Assembly: GCA_012514505.1 (NCBI GenBank)
Contig: JAAZAD010000092.1
Coordinates: forward strand, 1 to 40,997
Direction: 5' to 3'
DNA: 40,997 nt
Origin: Rhodococcus sp. (in: high G+C Gram-positive bacteria)
Lineage (GTDB): Bacteria; Actinomycetota; Actinomycetes; Mycobacteriales; Mycobacteriaceae
Positions 34,607 through 40,997 of the stretch are shown here, piece by piece. The position numbers and the translations under genes are program-made. The notes beneath the pieces were generated by a model. It was not told the origin of the DNA. It worked only from the letters and a program-made list of their open reading frames with translations, and searched no databases. Position 1 is the first letter of the stretch. Every line of letters begins with the position of its first letter.

Positions 34607-35137
34607 TCAGGTTCGGCCGACGCCGCTGGCGATGGCCTTGTCGAGTTGGGTGAGCATCGCACGTGCGACGTCGGACAGTTGATGGACCTGGTCGGCGTCG
34701 AGTCCGTCGAAGATCATGGTGCGCACCGATTCGACGTGCGCTGGGGCGGCCTCGACGATCGTTGCCATGCCGGTGTCGGTGAGGACGGCCTGGGATCCTC
34801 GGCAACCGGTTACTTTCTTGCGTTCGACCCAGCCGGCACGTTCCATCTTGGTGATGACGTGCGACAGGCGTGACAGTGACGCGTTTGCCTGTTGTGCGAG
34901 TGTCGAGAGTTGCAGGCGACGCTCGGGACTCTCGGACAGTTCGGCGAGGACGAAGTACTCGAAATGGGTGAGCTTCGATTCCCGTTGTAATTGAGTGTCC
35001 AGGGCAGCGGGGAGTCTGGTGACGAGGGCGATGAGTGACCGCCAGGCATCCTGCTGCTGCGAATCGAGCCACCGAGTCGGCGTGCCCTGACGTGCCTCGG
35101 TGCCCTGATCGGTGCTCACGTCGCTCACTGTCGTCAC
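34607..35137 (-). CDS. MarR-family transcriptional regulator
   Basis: A 176-residue winged-helix regulator. Core segments are LQRESKLTHFEYFVLAELSE, LSTLAQQANASLSRLSHVITKMERAGW (recognition helix SRLSHVITKMERAGWVER) and VLTDTGMATIVEAAPAHV; this layout is standard for MarR. It diverges from a DODA-type dioxygenase gene, with a 12-bp palindrome between them, so it probably represses itself and the dioxygenase in response to an aromatic ligand. The GTG at 35137 gives the full frame; a GTG at 35128 is better spaced from GAAGG and may be the true start. The 3' end is almost touched by the 23-bp repeat. Confidence 0.88.
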   Translation of the reverse strand: MTTVSDVSTDQGTEARQGTPTRWLDSQQQDAWRSLIALVTRLPAALDTQLQRESKLTHFEYFVLAELSESPERRLQLSTLAQQANASLSRLSHVITKMERAGWVERKKVTGCRGSQAVLTDTGMATIVEAAPAHVESVRTMIFDGLDADQVHQLSDVARAMLTQLDKAIASGVGRT

Positions 35138-35181
35138 CCTTCGGTAGTGGGGAACACTTGCGTCATCTCTGATGTTGATTC

Positions 35182-35202
35182 TATCCTAACTTGAAGCTTC
35201 AA
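35182..35202. promoter_or_regulatory. MarR operator candidate TTGAAGCTTCAA and back-to-back -10 hexamers
   Basis: TTGAAGCTTCAA (35191-35202) is a perfect 12-bp palindrome in the MarR/dioxygenase gap. TATCCT (35182-35187, plus strand) and TAGGAT (35188-35183, minus strand) overlap just beside it as likely -10 elements of the two genes. A bound MarR dimer would cover the dioxygenase start point. Confidence 0.65.
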
Positions 35203-35215
35203 CAAAGGAGTTGTG

Positions 35216-35992
35216 ATGACCTCGATGCCGACACTGTTCCTCAGCCACGGTGCGCCGCCACTGGTGGACGATGAACGATGGGTCGCCCAGTTGAAGGCCT
35301 GGGCTGCCGACCTGCCTCGTCCCGAGGCGATTCTCGTCGTGTCGGCGCATTGGGAATCCGCGCCGTTGACCATCGGGTCCACGGTCCCCGGAACACCCCT
35401 GACCTACGATTTCGGTGGTTTTCCAGCGCGCTACTACCAAACCACCTACGACTCACCGGTGGCGCCCGATCTGGCGCAGAAGGTCGCCGCGCTGATGCCG
35501 GACGACGAGGCAGTGACGTCGGCGCCCCACCGCCGACTCGATCACGGGGCGTACGTGCCGCTGACCGTCATGTACCCCGACGCCGACATCCCGGTGTTGC
35601 AGGTGTCGCTACCGACGCTCGATCCGGAGCGACTGCTTCGGTTGGGTCGCCGCCTGCGGCCGCTGCGTGATGCGGGAGTGCTGATCATCGGGTCGGGCTT
35701 CACCACACACGGTCTGCCGTTCCTCACAGATCCTCGGCCCGACGCCACACCGCCCGGATGGTCGGCCGAGTTCGATGTGTGGGCGGGCGAGCGCATGGGT
35801 GCGGGTGACGTGAACTCGCTGATCGACTTCAGGTCCGCCGCTCCCGGTATGCCCTACGCGCACCCGACGATCGAACACTTCGCACCGCTGTTCGTGTCGC
35901 TGGGAGCATCGAGCGATCCCGAGCAGATTCCGGAGCAGGTGATCGACGGATTCTGGATGGGTCTCGCGAAGCGTTCCCTGCAGCTGTCCTGA
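35216..35992 (+). CDS. DODA-type class III extradiol dioxygenase
   Basis: A 258-residue enzyme of the LigB/DODA family, which cleaves catechol-type rings using a single ferrous iron. MPTLFLSHGAPPL places the first metal His near residue 12; LVVSAHWES gives the second near residue 48; DHGAYVPLTVMYPDADIPV and IIGSGFTTHGLP hold further active-site residues. The sequence is closest to the stand-alone 4,5-DOPA dioxygenase type. The ATG at 35216 has AAGGAG 5 bases upstream; an in-frame GTG at 35213 is too close to it. Likely controlled by the divergent MarR gene. The natural substrate is unknown. The stop is 4 bases from the convergent bcp gene. Confidence 0.9.
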   Translation: MTSMPTLFLSHGAPPLVDDERWVAQLKAWAADLPRPEAILVVSAHWESAPLTIGSTVPGTPLTYDFGGFPARYYQTTYDSPVAPDLAQKVAALMPDDEAVTSAPHRRLDHGAYVPLTVMYPDADIPVLQVSLPTLDPERLLRLGRRLRPLRDAGVLIIGSGFTTHGLPFLTDPRPDATPPGWSAEFDVWAGERMGAGDVNSLIDFRSAAPGMPYAHPTIEHFAPLFVSLGASSDPEQIPEQVIDGFWMGLAKRSLQLS

Positions 35993-35996
35993 CCGC

Positions 35997-36461
35997 TCAC
36001 TTCACCTGACGGCTGTGCAGGAAGTCGAGTGCCCGGTCGGCGTGTGCGTTTGCATTGAGCTCCGAAGAGACGACGTGCAGGATCGTGCGGTCCGTATCGA
36101 TGACGAACGTGGTTCGTTTGACCGGCGCGATCTTCCCGAGAAGTCCACGTTTCACCCCGAACTGTCGGGCCACCGATCCGTCGGGGTCCGACAGCAACGG
36201 GTAGTCGAAAGCTTCGGCAGATGCGAAGGAGGCCTGCTCGTCGACCGCGTTGGTGCTGACACCTGCACGGGTAGCTCCTGCGGCCTCGAACTCGGCGGCG
36301 AGGTCGCGGAAGTGGCATGCCTCTGCGGTGCACACCAGTGACGACGCAGCCGGGTAGAAGAACAGCACGAGTGGTCCGGGCGCAACGAGTTCGGACAGCG
36401 TTCGGGCAGTGCCGTCTTGGTCGGCGAGTGTGAATTCGGGCGCCTGCTGACCTGGTTTCAT
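35997..36461 (-). CDS. bcp: Thioredoxin-dependent peroxiredoxin, Bcp/PrxQ type
   Basis: A 154-residue peroxiredoxin that reduces hydroperoxides with thioredoxin. Segments [28 protein letters not shown] and [10 protein letters not shown] define the Bcp/PrxQ group: Cys44 is peroxidatic, and Cys49 five residues later is the usual resolving Cys. The common TPGCT motif is SLVCT here. The C-terminal half ([33 protein letters not shown]) is normal. The length equals that of M. tuberculosis BcpB, which lies at the same place between the his and trp genes. The ATG at 36461 begins the conserved [10 protein letters not shown]. It diverges from trpE over 57 bases. Confidence 0.94.
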   Translation of the reverse strand: MKPGQQAPEFTLADQDGTARTLSELVAPGPLVLFFYPAASSLVCTAEACHFRDLAAEFEAAGATRAGVSTNAVDEQASFASAEAFDYPLLSDPDGSVARQFGVKRGLLGKIAPVKRTTFVIDTDRTILHVVSSELNANAHADRALDFLHSRQVK

Positions 36462-36518
36462 ACCCGCCGACAGTACCGGGCGCGACAAGCGGGCCGGTAC
36501 GCCTGGGATGATGGGTGC

Positions 36519-38105
36519 ATGCACGGCGAGCCCACCACCATTCCCGCAACGAATTCCAGCACGGCTGCTTCGGGGGCCGAATCGGATTCGACGACGTCGC
36601 GCGAGCAGTTCCGCCTTCTCGCAGCCGAACATCGCGTCGTTCCGGTGACCCGGAAAGTGTTGGCGGACGCGGAAACACCGCTGTCGGCGTACTCCAAGCT
36701 GGCAGCGAACCGTCCAGGCACTTTCCTCCTCGAGTCGGCGGAGAACGGCCGATCGTGGTCGCGATGGTCGTTCATCGGAGTGGTCAGCCCTGCCGCGCTG
36801 ACCGTGCGTGAGGGTGAAGCCGCGTGGTACGGGAACGTACCGTCCGGAGCGCCGTCCGGCGGTGACCCCGTTGTTGCGTTGGGACGGACTTTGGAGCTGT
36901 TGCGCTCGGAGCGTCTGCCCGATCTGCCACCGCTGACCGGTGGCATGGTCGGATTCCTCGGCTACGACGCCGTGCGGCGTCTCGAACGTCTCGGTGATCA
37001 CGCCGAAGACGATCTACAGATCCCCGAGATGGTCATGTTGCTCGCCACCGATCTTGCAGCTGTCGACCACCACGAGGGTGCGATCACCCTCATTGCGAAC
37101 GCAGTCAACTGGGACGGTTCGGACGAACGGGTCGACGAGGCCTACGACGACGCCGTGGCACGACTCGACGCGATGACGGCCGCGCTCGCCGCGCCCGCGC
37201 CCTCGACGGTGTCGACGTTCTCCAAGCCCGCACCCGACTATCGGCGCCAGCGCACCTCCGAGGGCTATCGCAGGGATGTGCGCAAGCTGGTAGGAGACAT
37301 CGAAGCTGGTGAGGCATTTCAGGTCGTGCTATCGCAGCGATTCGAGGTCGACTGCGACGCCGAGCCCATGGACGTGTACCGGATGCTGCGGGCGTCCAAC
37401 CCGAGCCCGTACATGTACCTCGTGCATGTTCCGGGTGCGGACGACGAAACCGCGTTCTCGATCGTCGGGTCCAGCCCGGAGGCGTTGGTCAAGGTCCACG
37501 AGGGAACGGCCACGACGCACCCCATCGCAGGCACTCGGTGGCGCGGTGCGAACGAGGAAGAAGACATCCTCCTCGAGAAGGACCTGATCGCTGACGAGAA
37601 GGAGAACGCCGAGCATCTCATGCTCGTCGACCTCGGCAGGAACGATCTGGGGCGGGTCTGCATCCCGGGCACCGTCAAGGTGCACGATTACCGCCACATC
37701 GAGCGGTACAGCCACGTCATGCACCTGGTGTCGACGGTCACCGGACAGCTCGCCGAGGGCAAGCACGCACTGGATGCGGTCACGGCCTGTTTCCCCGCGG
37801 GAACTCTGTCGGGAGCGCCCAAGGTGCGGGCGATGCAACTGATCGAGGAACTCGAGCCGACGCGTCGCGGCGTGTACGGCGGCATCGTCGGCTACCTCGA
37901 TTTCGCAGGCGACGCGGATACGGCCATCGCGATTCGTACTGCTGTCATCAAGGATGGTGTCGGCTACGTGCAGGCGGGCGCCGGTGTGGTCGCGGACTCC
38001 GTCCCCGAGGCCGAGGACGACGAGGCGAAGAACAAGGCCATGGCCGTGCTGGCGGCGATCGCCGCTGCCGGAACCGTTCGCACGTGGAAGGGCGGCCCGC
38101 AATGA
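36519..38105 (+). CDS. trpE: Anthranilate synthase component I
   Basis: TrpE makes anthranilate from chorismate and ammonia or glutamine. The 528-residue protein has the tryptophan feedback motif LLES at residues 70-73 in [20 protein letters not shown]. The chorismate-binding domain follows: [47 protein letters not shown], THxP-like [21 protein letters not shown] and [12 protein letters not shown]. The first 40 residues are Ser/Thr-rich and variable. A GATGAT hexamer ends 6 bases before the ATG, so a leaderless start is possible; no Trp-rich leader peptide is visible. The glutaminase partner trpG is not in the cluster. It overlaps the next gene by ATGA. Confidence 0.97.
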   Translation: MHGEPTTIPATNSSTAASGAESDSTTSREQFRLLAAEHRVVPVTRKVLADAETPLSAYSKLAANRPGTFLLESAENGRSWSRWSFIGVVSPAALTVREGEAAWYGNVPSGAPSGGDPVVALGRTLELLRSERLPDLPPLTGGMVGFLGYDAVRRLERLGDHAEDDLQIPEMVMLLATDLAAVDHHEGAITLIANAVNWDGSDERVDEAYDDAVARLDAMTAALAAPAPSTVSTFSKPAPDYRRQRTSEGYRRDVRKLVGDIEAGEAFQVVLSQRFEVDCDAEPMDVYRMLRASNPSPYMYLVHVPGADDETAFSIVGSSPEALVKVHEGTATTHPIAGTRWRGANEEEDILLEKDLIADEKENAEHLMLVDLGRNDLGRVCIPGTVKVHDYRHIERYSHVMHLVSTVTGQLAEGKHALDAVTACFPAGTLSGAPKVRAMQLIEELEPTRRGVYGGIVGYLDFAGDADTAIAIRTAVIKDGVGYVQAGAGVVADSVPEAEDDEAKNKAMAVLAAIAAAGTVRTWKGGPQ

Positions 38106-38803
38106 GCACGGCTGGGCCCCAGAACCCCGAAAGCTCGGCGAGTTCCGCTGGGTCGATGTACTCCGCGAGGCGCAGCACTGCCGTAACCGTCGGATGCCTC
38201 GCACTGGCCGCGGTCGCATTGTGGGCGTCGTCGCGGATGGTGTGGGTCTCGTTCGCGTCTGCGGACGGGCTGGGTGAGGAGCGCGCCGTGGACCTGGACG
38301 GTGCGACGTGGGCCGCAGCACTGACCCCGCTCGCTCTCGTCCTCGTCGCCGGGATCGCCGCATCGTTTGCGGTGAAGGGATGGCTGTTGCGGGGTCTCGG
38401 CGTGCTCGTCGCTCTCGTCGGCGTCGCCGCGGCAGTACCTGTGGTGCAGTTGGTGACGTCGGGGGTGTCGGAGTCGAAGGCAGCCCAGTTGGCCGAATTG
38501 CCGGGTCGGGCAGAGGTCCGCGACATCGAGGTCTCGTACGGGCCGGCCGTCCTGGCTGCTGTCGGTGTGGTCCTCGCGCTGATCGCCGCGGTGACGCTGT
38601 TGCGGCGGCCGATGCGCGGTGCCGGCCTGTCGTCGAAATACGACGCTCCCGCGACCCGGCGTGAGGCCGTTCAGCGCGCGGGTGAGCCTGAGGGCGGGGC
38701 GCCGACGCAACGCGTGATGTGGGATGCGCTGGACGCAGGGGACGATCCGACCGACGGCCCGGACGAGCGTCCCACAGGCGGAGGCTCGGGTACCCGGACG
38801 TAA
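38102..38803 (+). CDS. Trp-region conserved membrane protein (TIGR02234 family)
   Basis: A 233-residue membrane protein found between trpE and trpC in many actinobacteria (Rv1610 in M. tuberculosis). Four hydrophobic helices lie at about residues 27-45, 70-90, 96-117 and 141-163. An extracytoplasmic loop contains [13 protein letters not shown], and there is a long polar C-terminal tail (about 170-233). The N-terminal 20 residues are polar without a cleavable signal. Its function is unknown; constant association with trp genes suggests a role tied to tryptophan supply or use. The start overlaps the trpE stop (ATGA), so the two are co-translated. An 87-base gap separates it from trpC. Confidence 0.88.
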   Translation: MSTAGPQNPESSASSAGSMYSARRSTAVTVGCLALAAVALWASSRMVWVSFASADGLGEERAVDLDGATWAAALTPLALVLVAGIAASFAVKGWLLRGLGVLVALVGVAAAVPVVQLVTSGVSESKAAQLAELPGRAEVRDIEVSYGPAVLAAVGVVLALIAAVTLLRRPMRGAGLSSKYDAPATRREAVQRAGEPEGGAPTQRVMWDALDAGDDPTDGPDERPTGGGSGTRT

Positions 38804-38890
38804 TCGGATCCGCGACGCACTCTAGTCTGTAATTCATCCTCGATGATGTTCCTCACATCGGGTTTCAGCCCAGAAAGGATTCGGGCCACG

Positions 38891-39700
38891 ATGACCGTTC
38901 TCGACTCGATTCTCGACGGGGTGCGCGCAGATGTCGCCGCCCGCGAAGCCGTCCTCGACTTCGCCGCAGTGAAGGCTGCTGCAGCCGCGGCGCCCCCTGC
39001 GATCGACGCTGCGGCGGCGCTCCTCGAGCCTGGGATCGCAGTCATCGCCGAGGTGAAGCGGGCAAGCCCGTCGAAGGGGCCACTCGCCGAAATCGGTGAT
39101 CCCGCCGAACTCGCTTCCGCGTACGAGGCTGGTGGCGCACGAGTCATCAGCGTTCTCACCGAGGAACGTCGATTCCACGGTTCGCTGGCGGACCTCGACG
39201 CGGTGCGGCGTGCCGTCAGCATCCCGATTCTGCGCAAGGACTTCATCGTCGGGCCTTACCAGATCCACGAGGCCAGGGCCCACGGCGCCGACGTGGTCCT
39301 GTTGATCGTCGCCGCCCTCGAACAGGATGCACTGGCATCGCTGATCGACCGCACCGAGTCACTCGGAATGACCGCGCTCGTCGAGGTGCACACCGAGGAA
39401 GAAGCCAACCGCGCGCTCGATGCCGGCGCCAAGGTCATCGGCGTCAACGCCCGAAACCTGAAGACCCTCGAGGTCGACAAAGAGACCTTCAGCTCCATTG
39501 CTCCAGGTCTTCCCACGGAAGTCATCAAGATCGCAGAGTCCGGGGTACGCGGCACCGCAGACCTGCTGGCGTACGCCGGCGCGGGTGCCGATGCAGTCCT
39601 GGTCGGTGAAGGGCTGGTGACCAGTGGAGACCCGCGCAAGGCGGTCGCTGATCTGGTCAACGCAGGGGCGCACCCGTCGTGCCCGAAACCATCGAGGTAG
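38891..39700 (+). CDS. trpC: Indole-3-glycerol phosphate synthase
   Basis: TrpC closes the indole ring of indole-3-glycerol phosphate. The 269-residue protein contains only the IGPS barrel, without a TrpF fusion. Landmarks are [20 protein letters not shown] with the catalytic Lys, [66 protein letters not shown], and [13 protein letters not shown]. The ATG at 38891 begins the usual [10 protein letters not shown] and has AAAGGA 12 bases upstream; a second ATG at 38843 is possible but less conserved. TAGTCT (38823-38828) upstream could be a -10 element. trpB follows after 62 bases. Confidence 0.97.
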   Translation: MTVLDSILDGVRADVAAREAVLDFAAVKAAAAAAPPAIDAAAALLEPGIAVIAEVKRASPSKGPLAEIGDPAELASAYEAGGARVISVLTEERRFHGSLADLDAVRRAVSIPILRKDFIVGPYQIHEARAHGADVVLLIVAALEQDALASLIDRTESLGMTALVEVHTEEEANRALDAGAKVIGVNARNLKTLEVDKETFSSIAPGLPTEVIKIAESGVRGTADLLAYAGAGADAVLVGEGLVTSGDPRKAVADLVNAGAHPSCPKPSR

Positions 39701-39762
39701 TCGAGTGATCGCCTGATCGACCCGGGCGGCGAGGGGGAGCGGTGTTGGGGCAGACTGGACAT

Positions 39763-40997
39763 GTGACTTCACGCAACGACGCCTCCGTATCCGGCACGAC
39801 GTTCAAGGGTGGGGAATTGCCCACCGCAAGTGCAGGGATCGTGGAACGCACCACACACGACCCCGACGTGGGCGGACACTTCGGTGTCTATGGCGGGCGC
39901 CATGTGCCCGAGGCCCTGATGGCGGTGATCGAGGAAGTCACGGCCGAATACGAGAAGGCGCGCGCCGATCAGACCTTCCTGAACGAACTCGATCGTCTAC
40001 AACGTGACTACACCGGACGTCCCTCACCGATCTTCGAGGCGACCCGGATGTCGGAGTACGCGGGCGGCGCGCGGCTCATCCTCAAGCGCGAAGATCTCAA
40101 CCACACGGGATCGCACAAGATCAACAACGTGCTCGGTCAGGTTCTTCTGGCCAAGCAGATGGGCAAGACTCGGATCATCGCCGAGACCGGAGCCGGTCAG
40201 CACGGTGTGGCCACCGCGACGGCATGTGCGCTGCTCGGCCTCGAATGCGTCATCTACATGGGTGCCGTGGACACCGAACGTCAGGCGCTCAATGTGGCCC
40301 GGATGCGGTTGCTCGGTTCGTCGGTCGTCTCCGTGGAGTCGGGTTCACGCACCCTCAAGGACGCGATCAACGAGGCTTTGCGCGATTGGGTCACCAACGC
40401 CCACAACACCTATTACTGCTTCGGCACCGCGGCCGGCCCCCACCCGTTCCCGACCATCGTCCGGGATTTCCAGCGCGTCATCGGTCTGGAAGCGCGCGAG
40501 CAGGTCCAGGATCTGACCGGACGCCTCCCCGATGCGGTCACTGCGTGTGTGGGCGGTGGATCCAATGCAATCGGTATCTTCCACGCGTTCCTCGACGACC
40601 CGTCGGTGCGTTTGGTCGGTTACGAGGCCGCAGGTGACGGCGTGGAGACGGGGCGGCACGCTGCCACGTTCGCCGCCGGTACCCCGGGAGCATTCCAGGG
40701 CGCGTACTCGTACCTGCTGCAGGACGAAGACGGCCAGACCATCGAGTCGCATTCGATCTCGGCCGGCCTCGACTACCCGGGGGTCGGTCCCGAACACGCG
40801 CTCCTCAAGGATGTCGGCCGTGCCACCTACGAGCCGGTCACCGACACCGAGGCCATGGACGCTTTGCGCCTGCTGTCGGAGCGAGAAGGAATCATTCCGG
40901 CGATCGAGTCGGCACACGCCGTGGCAGGTGCCCTGCGGCTCGGCCGTGAACTCGGCGAGGGCGCGATCATCGTGGTCAGCCTCTCCGGTCGCGGCGA
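39763..40997 (+). CDS. trpB: Tryptophan synthase beta chain (3' end beyond the window)
   Basis: TrpB joins indole with serine to give tryptophan, using PLP. 411 complete codons are visible and the frame stays open to the window end. Key segments are [52 protein letters not shown] with the PLP lysine Lys119, [17 protein letters not shown], and the phosphate-binding [15 protein letters not shown], then [17 protein letters not shown]. The last visible residues VVSLSGRG are just short of the normal C-terminus. The GTG at 39763 is the only sensible start; the ATG two bases earlier runs directly into TGA. trpA probably follows outside the window. Confidence 0.96.
   Translation, partial: MTSRNDASVSGTTFKGGELPTASAGIVERTTHDPDVGGHFGVYGGRHVPEALMAVIEEVTAEYEKARADQTFLNELDRLQRDYTGRPSPIFEATRMSEYAGGARLILKREDLNHTGSHKINNVLGQVLLAKQMGKTRIIAETGAGQHGVATATACALLGLECVIYMGAVDTERQALNVARMRLLGSSVVSVESGSRTLKDAINEALRDWVTNAHNTYYCFGTAAGPHPFPTIVRDFQRVIGLEAREQVQDLTGRLPDAVTACVGGGSNAIGIFHAFLDDPSVRLVGYEAAGDGVETGRHAATFAAGTPGAFQGAYSYLLQDEDGQTIESHSISAGLDYPGVGPEHALLKDVGRATYEPVTDTEAMDALRLLSEREGIIPAIESAHAVAGALRLGRELGEGAIIVVSLSGRG

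Noticed and set aside
37329..38837. 502-codon minus-strand frame over trpE and the following gene
   Set aside because: Antisense shadow; low-complexity Arg/Pro content and no start context.

Overview
The window looks like part of an actinobacterial chromosome of the order Mycobacteriales, most likely a Rhodococcus. It is GC-rich and uses many GTG starts and ATGA/GTGA overlaps. Gene order closely follows the Mycobacterium tuberculosis region from treZ through bioAFD, bioB and nadABC to the his and trp genes. I see no tRNA, rRNA, CRISPR array, insertion sequence or prophage.

Region by region. (1) 1-8859: the glycogen-to-trehalose genes treZ (cut by the window edge), treY and treX, all on the minus strand. 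treZ is separated from treY by a block of unrelated genes at 815-4335: a DUF1918 protein, two TetR regulators, a PLDc_N membrane protein, a Rid-family protein and a quinone oxidoreductase. Two copies of one palindromic element sit at the gene ends in this block. (2) 8884-19029: biotin synthesis. bioA and bioFD diverge from a control region with one BioQ box. A LexA-box-controlled DUF222/HNH gene follows, then a fatty-acid hydroxylase with its FadR-type regulator, a secreted lipase, and bioQ divergent from bioB-bsaP-DUF2567 with two BioQ boxes between them. (3) 18992-23267: NAD synthesis. nrtR diverges from nadABC, with a 23-bp dyad between them. (4) 23284-27317: accessory genes. These are a VOC gene broken by one nonsense codon, an alpha/beta hydrolase, a reading frame ending in a Peptidase_S74-like domain but interrupted by one amber codon, and a large acyl-CoA dehydrogenase. 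(5) 27382-34322: a compact histidine operon, hisD-C-B-(small membrane protein)-hisH-(small membrane protein)-priA-impA-hisF-hisI. (6) 34374-36461: a small tautomerase, a MarR regulator divergent from a DODA-type dioxygenase, and the peroxiredoxin bcp. (7) 36519-40997: trpE, a Trp-associated membrane protein, trpC and the start of trpB. trpG and trpF are absent. PriA (HisA) is expected to perform the TrpF reaction.

The cofactor and amino-acid genes appear to be controlled by local regulators whose likely sites can be read directly: BioQ (three boxes), NrtR (one dyad), a FadR-type GntR, MarR and LexA. At many genes a TANNNT -10 hexamer ends 6-8 bases before the start codon with no Shine-Dalgarno sequence, which suggests leaderless transcripts. 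The least ordinary parts are the repeated palindrome, two stop-codon-spanning minisatellites, the interrupted S74 and VOC frames, the nested dyad before the acyl-CoA dehydrogenase, and the SOS-box HNH gene at the position of the phiRv1 landing site in M. tuberculosis.
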